Shown here in pieces: positions 44,645-53,029 of a stretch of 64,000 bases of DNA. Under the pieces are notes generated by a model. That model ran no database searches and was not told the DNA's origin. It was given only the letters and a program-made list of their open reading frames with translations. Within the stretch, counting starts at the first letter, position 1. Each line of letters opens with the position of its first letter. The DNA is from Desulfospira joergensenii DSM 10085 (GTDB lineage: Bacteria > Desulfobacterota > Desulfobacteria > Desulfobacterales > Desulfobacteraceae): positions 186,001 through 250,000 of the forward strand of contig NZ_ATUG01000003.1 in assembly GCF_000420085.1 (NCBI RefSeq). Direction: 5' to 3'. Both the position numbers and the translations under genes were made by a program.

Positions 44645-46024
44645 ATGAGTGAAAAACTTTGGGGCGGCAGATTTTCCGAATCCACAGACGAACTGGTGGA
44701 AAAGTTCAATGCCTCCATTGACGTGGATAAGCGCCTTTACGCCAGCGATATTGAAGGGTCCATTGCCCATCTGAAGATGATGGCCAAGGTGTCCATCATT
44801 GAGGAAGAGGAGGCCCGGGCTCTGATCCAGGGTCTGGGCCGGGTCAAGGATCGGATTGAAAAGGATGAGATCGCCTTTTCAAACAGCCTGGAAGATATCC
44901 ACATGCACGTGGAGGATGCCCTGGGCCGGGAATGCGGAGATCTTGCCCGGAAGCTGCACACGGGACGAAGCAGAAACGATCAGGTGGCCCTGGATGTGCG
45001 CATCTACCTGAAAAAGGAAACCCGGCATCTCATTGGGATGCTCAGGGCATTTCAAAGGGCCCTGGTGGGCCTGGCCCGGGAACATCAGGATGTGATCATG
45101 CCCGGCTACACCCATCTTCAGCGGGCCCAGCCTGTTCTCTTTGCCCATCATCTTCTGGCCTATTATGAGATGTTTAAACGGGATATTGAACGTTTGTCAG
45201 ACTCCCTGAAACGGGTGGATGTCATGCCCCTGGGAGCGGCTGCCCTTGCCGGGACCACCTATCCCCTGGACCGGGAATATACCCGGGAAGTCCTGGGATT
45301 CGGCAGTGTATCCGACAACAGCATCGATTCGGTATCGGACCGGGACTTTGTCATTGAATTCATCTCCCATGCATCCATCTGCATGATGCATCTCTCCCGG
45401 ATGTCAGAGGAACTGATCCTCTGGTCCTCTTCGGAGTTTTCCTTTATCACCATTTCCGATGCATTTACAACGGGTTCCAGCATCATGCCCCAGAAAAAGA
45501 ACCCGGATGTGGCCGAACTGGTCCGGGGCAAGACCGGCCGGGTCATCGGGAATCTGGTTTCCATCCTCACCCTGATGAAATCCCTGCCCATGGCCTATAA
45601 CAAGGACATGCAGGAGGACAAGGAACCCCTGTTCGACACCGTGGACACCCTGAATATCTGTCTTGACGTATATACCCGGATGTTTCCACACATCAGAGTG
45701 AATCAAGAGGCCATGCTGGCCGCCTGCCAACGGGGATTTTTAAATGCCACGGACTTTGCCGACTATCTGGTCAACCGGGGCATGCCTTTTCGGCAGGCCC
45801 ATTCCGTTGCGGGTCAAGCCGTCGCCTTTGCCCTTGGGCAGAACAAAGAACTGGAGCAGCTGAGCCTCTCCGAGCTGCACTCTTTCAGTGACCTGGTTCA
45901 GGAAGATGTATACGGATTCATATCCCTGGAACAGATGATTGCCCGACGGATCACCTATGGCGGAACCGGATTTGCCGGTGTAAAAGAGGCCCTGGACCGG
46001 GCGGAAAAGGAGCTGAATATTTAG
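44645..46024 (+). CDS. argH: Argininosuccinate lyase
   Basis: Splits argininosuccinate to arginine and fumarate. The 459-residue protein has the signature GSSIMPQKKNPD with the catalytic Ser loop, TGRSRNDQVALD and PGYTHLQRAQP. The start is near the 14-bp tandem repeat. The next gene begins directly after the stop. Confidence 0.98.
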   Translation: MSEKLWGGRFSESTDELVEKFNASIDVDKRLYASDIEGSIAHLKMMAKVSIIEEEEARALIQGLGRVKDRIEKDEIAFSNSLEDIHMHVEDALGRECGDLARKLHTGRSRNDQVALDVRIYLKKETRHLIGMLRAFQRALVGLAREHQDVIMPGYTHLQRAQPVLFAHHLLAYYEMFKRDIERLSDSLKRVDVMPLGAAALAGTTYPLDREYTREVLGFGSVSDNSIDSVSDRDFVIEFISHASICMMHLSRMSEELILWSSSEFSFITISDAFTTGSSIMPQKKNPDVAELVRGKTGRVIGNLVSILTLMKSLPMAYNKDMQEDKEPLFDTVDTLNICLDVYTRMFPHIRVNQEAMLAACQRGFLNATDFADYLVNRGMPFRQAHSVAGQAVAFALGQNKELEQLSLSELHSFSDLVQEDVYGFISLEQMIARRITYGGTGFAGVKEALDRAEKELNI

Positions 46025-46474
46025 ATGAAGATAAACAGAACATTGCTCTTTGGGCTGGTCTGGCTCACCGCCCTGGCCATGGTCACGGCCTGCGGCAAAA
46101 AGGGACCGCCCCTGCCGCCCCTGAAAGAAGGCCTAAATCTGGCCCCCCCCATTGACCTGACCTTTCAATTGACCGGAACCCGGGTTTTTATCCAATGGAA
46201 CCATAAAACAGATCCTGACAAGGCCCGGGTCAGACCCGAAGCCTTTGAGGTGTCTGCCGCTGTCAAGGGGCCCGGCGACTGTGAGGGCTGTCCCTTTGTG
46301 TTTAAGTCCATGGCCACGATTCCCATGCCGGATATGAAATATGAACTGACCCTGGATCCGGTCAGCAGATACTATTTTCGGGTTCAGGCCCTGGGCCCGG
46401 ATGGTATGAGAAGCAAATATACCCAAACCATCTTGGTCGACCCGTCCGGGACGGGTCAGAATTCAAGCGATTAA
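46025..46474 (+). CDS. LptM/YifL-like lipoprotein with extra C-terminal domain
   Basis: A 149-residue lipoprotein. The lipobox VTAC is followed by GKKGPPLPP, the core motif of LptM (YifL), which in E. coli helps LptD assembly. Unlike the short LptM, about 110 residues follow and look like a fibronectin III-type beta domain (IDLTFQLTGTRVFIQWNHK ... YYFRVQALGPDG) with a CEGC pair. It starts right after the argH stop. The LptM relationship is by motif only. Confidence 0.72.
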   Translation: MKINRTLLFGLVWLTALAMVTACGKKGPPLPPLKEGLNLAPPIDLTFQLTGTRVFIQWNHKTDPDKARVRPEAFEVSAAVKGPGDCEGCPFVFKSMATIPMPDMKYELTLDPVSRYYFRVQALGPDGMRSKYTQTILVDPSGTGQNSSD

Positions 46475-46502
46475 ACCGGGTTGTTCCCATAAATATCAGA
46501 TC

Positions 46503-47018
46503 ATGTCTTCTTTGACCGCTTTTCTAAGTATCGGCTCCAACAAAGGGGAGAAAAAAGAGAACCTGGACCAGGCAGTCCAATGTCTGGACCAAGATCCCTT
46601 TGTCTCTGTAAAGGAAGTTTCAAAATTTTACCGGACCCGGCCCCAGAACTACGCAGACCAGGACTGGTTTATCAATGCTGCCCTGCGGATTGAGACAAAG
46701 GCAGACAACCCCTTTGGACTTCTTGAAATTCTAAAGCGGATTGAGTCTTCCCTGGATAGTGCCGGGAAGGCGTTCAGATTCGGCCCCAGGAAAATTGACC
46801 TGGATATTGTCTATTTTGAAAACTGGATTCTGAAAACCGCTCTTCTTGAAATTCCCCATCCCAGGATGCATGAAAGATGTTTTGTTCTAAGGCCCATCTG
46901 TGATATAGGAGCGGATACGATTCATCCGGTTTTTAAATTGAAAACCATTGAACTCTTGAAAACAATTGAAAATGAGAAGGATCAGGAAGTGATTCCTCTC
47001 GACCCAAAGGAGGACTGA
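46503..47018 (+). CDS. folK: 6-hydroxymethyl-7,8-dihydropterin pyrophosphokinase
   Basis: Transfers pyrophosphate from ATP to the pterin in folate synthesis. The 171-residue protein has [43 protein letters not shown] and [13 protein letters not shown], all HPPK motifs. The ribosome site is weak. It ends two bases before the transaldolase start. Confidence 0.95.
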   Translation: MSSLTAFLSIGSNKGEKKENLDQAVQCLDQDPFVSVKEVSKFYRTRPQNYADQDWFINAALRIETKADNPFGLLEILKRIESSLDSAGKAFRFGPRKIDLDIVYFENWILKTALLEIPHPRMHERCFVLRPICDIGADTIHPVFKLKTIELLKTIENEKDQEVIPLDPKED

Positions 47019-47019
47019 G

Positions 47020-47664
47020 TTGAAATTTTTTATAGATACGGCAAATATCGATCAGATCAAGGACGCCAACAGCATGGGAATGGTGGACGGCGTCACCACC
47101 AACCCGACCCTCATTGCCAGGGAAAAGGGTGAATTCAAGGAGATCATCGCCCAGATCTGCCAGATTGTGGACGGACCGGTGAGTGCGGAAGTCATCAGCC
47201 TTGAAACCGACGGCATGGTGGAAGAGGCCAGGGAGCTGGCCAGGATCGGGAAAAACATCGTGGTTAAGATTCCCATGACCGTTGAAGGACTCAAAGCGGT
47301 GAAAACCCTTTCGTCCGAAGGGATAAAGACCAACGTCACCCTGGTGTTTTCCGCACTCCAGGCACTCATGGCTGCCAAGGCCGGAGCCACCTATGTATCT
47401 CCCTTTGTGGGACGTCTCGATGATCTGGCCCAGGAAGGCATGGGGCTTATCGAAGAGATCGTTCAGATCTTTGCCAATTACGAGTTTGACACCCAGATCA
47501 TCGTGGCCAGCATCAGGAATCCCCTCCATGTCCTGGATTCGGCCATGATGGGGGCTGACATCGCCACCATCCCCCACGGTGTCCTGAAAAAGCTGGCTTC
47601 CCACCACATGACGGACAAGGGAATTGAATCCTTCATGGCCGACTGGAACAAGAAAAAGGGGTAA
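47020..47664 (+). CDS. tal: Transaldolase of the TalC/FSA-like small family
   Basis: A 214-residue aldolase. The Schiff-base Lys is in VVKIPMT, and TTNPTLIA is typical. The active-site segment is [11 protein letters not shown], with Phe where E. coli fructose-6-phosphate aldolase has Tyr. Phe at this place is the transaldolase form, so I expect transaldolase rather than FSA activity. The start is TTG with AGGAGG six bases upstream. It probably supports pentose phosphate interconversion. Confidence 0.93.
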   Translation: MKFFIDTANIDQIKDANSMGMVDGVTTNPTLIAREKGEFKEIIAQICQIVDGPVSAEVISLETDGMVEEARELARIGKNIVVKIPMTVEGLKAVKTLSSEGIKTNVTLVFSALQALMAAKAGATYVSPFVGRLDDLAQEGMGLIEEIVQIFANYEFDTQIIVASIRNPLHVLDSAMMGADIATIPHGVLKKLASHHMTDKGIESFMADWNKKKG

Positions 47665-47671
47665 TCCCTTT

Positions 47672-48238
47672 ATGACCTGGCCGGAGAAGGTGAAGGAGGC
47701 GGTTCTGACCCCCAATTTCATAACCCTTTCCAGAATCGTTTCAATACCGGTGATCATGGGGCTTCTGACATGTGATCACCGCTGGACCACCCTGATTGCG
47801 GCCCTCCTTTTTTCCCTGGCATCTGTCACAGACTACCTGGACGGGTATCTGGCCAGAACAAGGGGGCTGATCACCCCTCTGGGAAAGATCCTGGATCCAT
47901 TGGCAGACAAGCTCCTGGTTTCTTCCACCCTGATCATGCTGGTGGGCATTGAGTTCATCCCCGGATGGATTGCCAGTCTGATCATAGGAAGGGAATTGGC
48001 TGTGACCGGGTTGAGATGCGTGCTCATTGAAAGGGGGCAGGATGTCTCTGCCTCCTGGCTGGGAAAGGTTAAAACCGGGTTTCAGATCGCGGCCATTATT
48101 CCTCTAACCCTGCATTACCCCTACCTTGGGATTGACTTTACTGCCGTCGGACAATTCTTTTTATACGGGGCGTTGCTCATTACGGTCTGGTCCGGAACCG
48201 ACTATTTTATCAAGGCGAAAAAATATCTGGTGTTCTGA
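47672..48238 (+). CDS. pgsA: CDP-diacylglycerol-glycerol-3-phosphate 3-phosphatidyltransferase
   Basis: Inner-membrane enzyme making phosphatidylglycerol phosphate. The 188-residue protein has about five membrane helices and the CDP-alcohol phosphotransferase motif DG-x2-AR-x8-G-x3-D-x3-D, fully present in DYLDGYLARTRGLIT through the following LDPLADK. The ATG at 47672 is preferred; an upstream in-frame start would run inside the transaldolase gene. tRNA-Gly and tRNA-Cys follow, as in E. coli. Confidence 0.95.
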   Translation: MTWPEKVKEAVLTPNFITLSRIVSIPVIMGLLTCDHRWTTLIAALLFSLASVTDYLDGYLARTRGLITPLGKILDPLADKLLVSSTLIMLVGIEFIPGWIASLIIGRELAVTGLRCVLIERGQDVSASWLGKVKTGFQIAAIIPLTLHYPYLGIDFTAVGQFFLYGALLITVWSGTDYFIKAKKYLVF

Positions 48239-48246
48239 TTTTCATA

Positions 48247-48275
48247 TTGACAAAATAGACTCAAACCTATATTAA
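48247..48275 (+). promoter_or_regulatory. Sigma-70 promoter of the tRNA-Gly/tRNA-Cys pair
   Basis: TTGACA (48247-48252) and TATTAA (48270-48275) are 17 bases apart, and the tRNA begins 16 bases after the -10. The consensus -35 suggests strong transcription. Confidence 0.75.
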
Positions 48276-48291
48276 TACCTTTTGTTGCTGG

Positions 48292-48366
48292 GCGGGAATA
48301 ACTCAGTGGTAGAGTGCGACCTTGCCAAGGTCGAAGTCGCGGGTTCAAATCCCGTTTCCCGCTCCA
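48292..48366 (+). tRNA. tRNA-Gly (anticodon GCC), CCA encoded
   Basis: A 75-base tRNA with acceptor GCGGGAA/TTCCCGC, D-loop with AGTGGTAGA, anticodon stem CGACC/GGTCG around TTGCCAA, T-loop GTTCAAATC, discriminator T and encoded CCA. It reads GGC and GGT. Confidence 0.97.
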
Positions 48367-48373
48367 CCTTCAA

Positions 48374-48448
48374 GGCGGCTTGGCCAAGGGGTAAGGCAAC
48401 GGCCTGCAAAGCCGTTATTCTCCGGTTCAAATCCGGAAGCCGCCTCCA
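48374..48448 (+). tRNA. tRNA-Cys (anticodon GCA), CCA encoded
   Basis: A 75-base tRNA with acceptor GGCGGCT/AGCCGCC, anticodon stem ACGGC/GCCGT around CTGCAAA, T-loop GTTCAAATC, discriminator T, a known Cys identity element, and encoded CCA. It lies seven bases after tRNA-Gly. Confidence 0.97.
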
Positions 48449-48460
48449 TAAAAAAATCAA

Positions 48461-48493
48461 GGGTTTCGAAACCGATTTCGAAACCCTTTTTTT
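48461..48493 (+). terminator. Rho-independent terminator after tRNA-Cys
   Basis: GGGTTTCGA pairs with TCGAAACCC (9 bp, eight-base loop), followed by seven T. It ends the tRNA transcript. Confidence 0.92.
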
Positions 48494-48560
48494 ACGGTCT
48501 CATTCCCCGGAAAGCAGTCTATATGGAAAGATCCATCCATTTATCGATTCGGGTTTATCC

Positions 48561-48589
48561 TTGACAAAACTGGATTGAAACCATACAAG
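48561..48589 (+). promoter_or_regulatory. Candidate promoter of the PilZ gene
   Basis: TTGACA (48561-48566), 17 bases, then TACAAG (48584-48589), which is a weak -10. Transcription would start about 70 bases before the gene. Nothing else is seen between the tRNA terminator and 48666. Confidence 0.4.
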
Positions 48590-48666
48590 ATTTGAATAAC
48601 CATACATGATAATTCGCCGGTAAGGACGAAAAAGAAAGGCCTAAGGTTTATTGAAAGGAAAAATCC

Positions 48667-49332
48667 ATGGAGGGAATCGAGGACATTCTGGAACTTGACA
48701 AATCTGAGGGATTAAATATTGAGATCGGTACCGAGGTCTATCTGGATATCACAGGTGTCAGTTTTTCGGTTTCCAGCATATTCGTGGGCCTGCTTGAAAA
48801 CGAGTTCATGATCATCACCCTTCCCAAGCGGTTCAAAAGTGTTCAGAACAAACTCTACCCGGGCAATAAGATGATCGTTAAATACCTCCATGAGGGGTCG
48901 TTGTATGCATTTCAGACCAGCGTCATTGAAATGATTACAGACCCAATCAGGGCTCTTGCCATTGAATATCCCAAAATTGTCCAGAAACAGGAACTCAGGG
49001 TCGTCAAGAGGAACAGTGTGGTGATTCCGGGCCGGGTAGAGCTGAAGAAAAATCACCTTCCCGTGGTTGTATTTGACATCAGTAAAAAGGGATGCTGTTT
49101 TAAATATATCGATGACAAAAAGAATAATTTCATTTTCCGGGAAGGGGACCTGCTCAGGATCTTTTGCCAGTTTCCCGGGGTTGAGAGTGAATTGGGTGCC
49201 ATGGCCTATATCCGGAACATCCGGCGGGAGAAACGGCAGATCTCCATCGGTACGGAGTTCTCGGACATGACTAAGAAATTTATCAGTCCCCTGATGGAGT
49301 TCCTCTGCTCCATTGAAGGATTTCAATCTTAG
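48667..49332 (+). CDS. YcgR-like PilZ domain protein, c-di-GMP effector
   Basis: A 221-residue cytoplasmic protein. The N-terminal half (about 15-95) resembles the YcgR flagellar-brake domain. The C-terminal PilZ domain has both c-di-GMP motifs: RxxxR (RVVKR) and DxSxxG (DISKKG). It should therefore bind c-di-GMP and could regulate pili, flagella or chemotaxis. A diguanylate cyclase is at the left end of the window, and a chemoreceptor gene faces this one. AAAGGA lies seven bases before the ATG. Confidence 0.9.
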   Translation: MEGIEDILELDKSEGLNIEIGTEVYLDITGVSFSVSSIFVGLLENEFMIITLPKRFKSVQNKLYPGNKMIVKYLHEGSLYAFQTSVIEMITDPIRALAIEYPKIVQKQELRVVKRNSVVIPGRVELKKNHLPVVVFDISKKGCCFKYIDDKKNNFIFREGDLLRIFCQFPGVESELGAMAYIRNIRREKRQISIGTEFSDMTKKFISPLMEFLCSIEGFQS

Positions 49333-49351
49333 AAGAGAATAAAGCTCAGAC

Positions 49352-49549
49352 TCAAAGTCCGGGCAGCCTCCGGCGATCACTGACCTTGAAAATTTGAATC
49401 TTTTTCAATCTCCTGTTCAATCCGCTCCGACGTTTAAGGCCGGTTCTGCGCTCAAAACTCACCAGAGGATCGATCCTGCAGCGTCTGTCCTTGATCCGCC
49501 TTCGTCCGCCGTTGTCCGCCGGAAAACCGAAAATATTTAATCTATTCAT
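49352..49549 (-). CDS. Small Arg-rich hypothetical protein
   Basis: A 65-residue Arg-rich sequence with repeated RR pairs (ERRTGLKRRSGLNRR). I have seen comparable DRRSGxDRR-type small ORFs in this phylum, so it may be real, but no function is known. It lies after the chemoreceptor gene on the same strand, 125 bases away. If it is not real, the interval 49333-49673 is non-coding. Confidence 0.45.
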   Translation of the reverse strand: MNRLNIFGFPADNGGRRRIKDRRCRIDPLVSFERRTGLKRRSGLNRRLKKIQIFKVSDRRRLPGL

Positions 49550-49631
49550 CCCTGAGCCCCCAACATATTTGATTCGTAAGAACGGTCTGGATATCTTTTA
49601 CGCCGGTATCAGAGGAAGGTTTGGAACAGGT

Positions 49632-49660
49632 CAGGCCCTGGGTTTACCCTCCAGGGCCTG
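49632..49660 (-). terminator. Stem-loop after the chemoreceptor gene
   Basis: CAGGCCCTGG (49632-49641) pairs perfectly with CCAGGGCCTG (49651-49660), 14 bases past the chemoreceptor stop. There is no T-run on the minus strand, so it is a weak or factor-dependent terminator. Confidence 0.5.
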
Positions 49661-49673
49661 TTGTCTTCCCCTA

Positions 49674-51626
49674 TCAGAATTTAAACTTGCCCAGAATGGT
49701 ATTGAGCTTGTCTGCCATGCGGCTCAGCTCCTGGGCATTGTTTTCCAGCTGCTGGCTGTTTTGTGAAATTTCCACAGAGGCCTCGTTAACCCCGGCGATA
49801 TCGGTATTGATCTCCCGGATGACACCCACCCCTTCCTGGATGTTCTGGCTGACAATGTCAATTTTTCCGGAGGATTCAGCCATGCTGCCGGCGATCTCCT
49901 TGGTGGAAGCAGACTGTTCTTCAATGGCCGATGCAATGGTGAGAACGATATCGTTGATATCGTTGATAATGGCCATAACCGAACTGATTTCTCCGGCGGC
50001 CTCTTTTGTGGTGGATTGAATGGATTCAATTTTGCCTTTGATATCGGCGGTTGCATGGGCGGTCTGGCCGGCCAGATCCTTAATCTCACCGGCAACGACG
50101 GCAAAGCCTTTTCCGGCTTCTCCTGCCCGGGCTGCCTCAATGGTGGCATTCAGGGCCAGAAGATTGGTCTGCTCGGAAATATCATTAATGGTATCAGTGA
50201 CCGCGCCTATGGAAACAGCCGATTTTTCCAGCAGATCCATTTTTTCCGAGGCTGTGGTGGACTGAGTGACTGCCTGGGCTGAAATCCCCTGGGCCTGCTC
50301 CGAATTTTTGGCAATTTCATTCACCGTGGAGGTCATCTCTTCTGCTGCACTGGCAACGATGTTTGTATTGTGAAGGGTTTCCTCCATGGCCTGGGAAATG
50401 GAATTCATATTACTCTCCATTTCCTCGGAGGCCGCAGCAACCGTAGCGGCCTTCTGGGAGGTGTCTTCAGCATTTGCGGCAGATCGGGTGGCAATATCCA
50501 GAAGTTTGTCGGATGAATCATTTACAAATTTTGACTCATGGGCGATGCCGGCAATGATCTGCTGGAGATTTTCCAGAAAGGAATTGAACCATTTGGCCAG
50601 TTCTCCCAGTTCATCTTTTCGCGAACCGTCGAGCCTGCGGGTCAGGTCTCCCTCTCCCTGGGCAATGTCCTTCAGCCCCTCAATAACCAGTTTAAGGGGC
50701 TTGATCACAAAGGCAGATACCAGAAAGACAATGCAGAGGAAGAGAACAGCCGTGATTACAGCACCGATGACCATGAGCTGGTTTCTTATGGTATCGGCTG
50801 CCTGGAAAACCTCGGAAACGGGAGCCGTAGCCACAATTATCCAACCGGTCAGGGGGTCCTGTGAAAAACTGACTATTTTTTCACCTCCTTTATATTCATA
50901 TGTGAGCGACCCGTTTTTCATTTCAAGAATCCGTTTTCCGAATTCAAGCTGGCTCAGGTCCAGCTTCATGATCTGGCCCGTATCCGGGGGGTAGGCCAGA
51001 ACTATCCCCAGGGAATTCATCACGTATACATATCCGGTTTCCGCCACTTTGACCTTGTCGATATGAGTCTCGGTAAAAGCACCCAGATCAACGACTGCAT
51101 ATACAATTCCCTTGACCTCTTTTCCGCTTTTCACAGGCGCGGATATGACCATGATCGGCTTTCCCGAGGTTTTGCTGACAAGGGGATCGGAGATGAAAAT
51201 CTCTCCTTTTATCGAATGCTTGAAATAATCCCTGGAAAAAACATTGACCTTGCCGATGTTTTTTGCGTGGGAGGAGGCGACGACCAGGCCGCTGCTGTCC
51301 GCAACCCGCATTCCGCTGAAAATTTTATGGGTGTCGATATAATATTTCATCCTGGCGCTGGCCGAGGACCGATTGCCATCCATATCCGACGATTCCAATG
51401 ATCCGGTGACGACATCCATACTGGACCAGGTATCCACGTCCAGCTGGTTTCGCACAAGCCAGGTATTGATTTTGGAGGCCGTGGACTGGGACAGCTGACG
51501 GATCTGGCTTTCGACTGCCGTCTCCAGTCCGGTTCTCGCGATGGAATAAGCGACGATAATGGAGACGGCAAGCCCGAAAACAATCAGGGCCACCAAAGGA
51601 ACAAGAAGTTTGGCTGTAAGCTTCAT
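49674..51626 (-). CDS. Methyl-accepting chemotaxis protein with Cache-type sensor
   Basis: A 650-residue chemoreceptor. One helix (about 8-30) precedes a periplasmic double-Cache-like domain (about 35-275; [24 protein letters not shown]). A second helix (about 280-305), a HAMP domain and a long helical signalling domain follow. The kinase-control tip [19 protein letters not shown] is intact. Helix periodicity suggests a long-hairpin class. The ligand is unknown; Cache domains often bind small organic acids or amino acids. GAGGT lies four bases before the ATG. Confidence 0.96.
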   Translation of the reverse strand: MKLTAKLLVPLVALIVFGLAVSIIVAYSIARTGLETAVESQIRQLSQSTASKINTWLVRNQLDVDTWSSMDVVTGSLESSDMDGNRSSASARMKYYIDTHKIFSGMRVADSSGLVVASSHAKNIGKVNVFSRDYFKHSIKGEIFISDPLVSKTSGKPIMVISAPVKSGKEVKGIVYAVVDLGAFTETHIDKVKVAETGYVYVMNSLGIVLAYPPDTGQIMKLDLSQLEFGKRILEMKNGSLTYEYKGGEKIVSFSQDPLTGWIIVATAPVSEVFQAADTIRNQLMVIGAVITAVLFLCIVFLVSAFVIKPLKLVIEGLKDIAQGEGDLTRRLDGSRKDELGELAKWFNSFLENLQQIIAGIAHESKFVNDSSDKLLDIATRSAANAEDTSQKAATVAAASEEMESNMNSISQAMEETLHNTNIVASAAEEMTSTVNEIAKNSEQAQGISAQAVTQSTTASEKMDLLEKSAVSIGAVTDTINDISEQTNLLALNATIEAARAGEAGKGFAVVAGEIKDLAGQTAHATADIKGKIESIQSTTKEAAGEISSVMAIINDINDIVLTIASAIEEQSASTKEIAGSMAESSGKIDIVSQNIQEGVGVIREINTDIAGVNEASVEISQNSQQLENNAQELSRMADKLNTILGKFKF

Positions 51627-51694
51627 AACTACCTCAAAAAAAGGATTAAAATTCGTAGACTCAATTGTATTGAAATTGTATTGGAAATTTGTCT

Positions 51695-51724
51695 ATCATA
51701 GCAAATTAATGTTGAGAAAATCAA
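51695..51724 (-). promoter_or_regulatory. Candidate promoter of the chemoreceptor gene
   Basis: Read leftward, TTGATT (51724-51719), 18 bases, then TATGAT (51700-51695). It would start transcription about 60 bases before the ATG. No sigma-28 pattern was seen. Confidence 0.45.
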
Positions 51725-51783
51725 TTGGTTTCGAAATCATGCCCGGTAAATCCATTTTTCCCGAATTTTATTGACCCAAAGCA

Positions 51784-51812
51784 TTTACACCCGGTTTTGA
51801 CGGTCTTATAAT
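51784..51812 (+). promoter_or_regulatory. Sigma-70 promoter of argJ
   Basis: TTTACA (51784-51789), 17 bases, then consensus TATAAT (51807-51812). The leader to the argJ ATG is about 43 bases. No clear ArgR box was recognised. Confidence 0.72.
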
Positions 51813-51861
51813 ATCCACCGTTAAGGGCTTGGATTGGAATTATACAGATCAGGGAGTTTTC

Positions 51862-53028
51862 ATGAAGGAATTCAGGTTTGCAGGTGTCCATACCGGTATA
51901 AAAAAAGAGGGCCTCAAGGATATGGGAATTATCCTGTGCGACCGCCCGGCAAATGCGGCTGCTCTGTTCACCAAAAACAGGGTCAAGGCAGCACCGGTTC
52001 TCCTGGGAGAAAAGGTCATCCAAAAGGGGCTTTGCCAGGCCGTACTGGTCAACTCCGGTAATGCCAACTGCTTTACCGGAGACCAGGGGCTGGAAGACGC
52101 AGAGAAATCAGCCTCCCTGGTATCTGAAAGTTTTGCCGTTCCCAGGGAACGGGTCATGGTTTCATCCACCGGGGTGATCGGAGCTCCCCTGCCCATGGAC
52201 AAATTTCGTACGGGAATTCCCCTGTTAAAGCAGAGTCTGTCCCCCCAGGGGCTTGAAGATTTTTCCCGGGCCATCCTCACCACGGACACCTTCCCCAAGA
52301 TTATTGAGAACCAGGTTGAAATCGACGGGAAAAGGGTTCACATGATTGGAATTGCCAAGGGTTCGGGCATGATAAGGCCGGACATGGCCACCATGCTGGC
52401 CTATGTGTGCACCAATGCGGATATCGATTCCATGGATCTTAAAAAACGGTTGATCCTGGCCAATGAAAAATCTTTTAGCCGGATCACCGTGGACGGGGAT
52501 ACCAGCACCAACGACACCCTTTTATGCCTGGCCTCGGGACAGAGCGGGGTTGTCATTGATTCCGGCAACGGAAAGATTTTCCAGGAGATGCTGGACAAGA
52601 CCTGTCTTGAGCTGGCAAAGATGGTCGTCCGGGACGGGGAAGGGGCAACCAAACTGGCCCGGATTGTCGTTAAAGGGGCCGGGACGGCTGAAGATGCCTT
52701 CAGAGCGGCAGAGGCCATTGCCCATTCCAATCTGGTCAAGACCGCCATTTACGGACAGGATCCCAACTGGGGCAGGATTACCGCGGCTGCCGGACGCTCA
52801 GGCGCCCGGGTGGATCCCGATCTCATGGATCTCTACTTTGAAGATGTGGCCCTGGTGGTCAAGGGAAAATGGCAGGGCAGGGAAGCCGAAGCCAAGGCCT
52901 CAGAAATCATGAAAAAGGAGGAGATAACAATGACCCTGGACCTGAATTTGGGCCAGGAGAGCGATGGCTTTTTGTTTTGTGATTTTTCAGAAGGCTACGT
53001 GAAAATCAATGCCGACTACAGGACCTGA
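51862..53028 (+). CDS. argJ: Glutamate N-acetyltransferase/amino-acid acetyltransferase ArgJ
   Basis: Transfers the acetyl group from acetylornithine back to glutamate, giving the cyclic arginine pathway. The 388-residue precursor self-cleaves before the nucleophilic Thr in GMIRPDMATMLAYV, giving two chains. TVDGDTSTNDT is also family typical. The ATG at 51862 has AGGGAG six bases upstream. Whether it also makes acetylglutamate from acetyl-CoA cannot be read from sequence. It is about 10 kb from argBDFH. Confidence 0.96.
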   Translation: MKEFRFAGVHTGIKKEGLKDMGIILCDRPANAAALFTKNRVKAAPVLLGEKVIQKGLCQAVLVNSGNANCFTGDQGLEDAEKSASLVSESFAVPRERVMVSSTGVIGAPLPMDKFRTGIPLLKQSLSPQGLEDFSRAILTTDTFPKIIENQVEIDGKRVHMIGIAKGSGMIRPDMATMLAYVCTNADIDSMDLKKRLILANEKSFSRITVDGDTSTNDTLLCLASGQSGVVIDSGNGKIFQEMLDKTCLELAKMVVRDGEGATKLARIVVKGAGTAEDAFRAAEAIAHSNLVKTAIYGQDPNWGRITAAAGRSGARVDPDLMDLYFEDVALVVKGKWQGREAEAKASEIMKKEEITMTLDLNLGQESDGFLFCDFSEGYVKINADYRT

Positions 53029-53029
53029 G

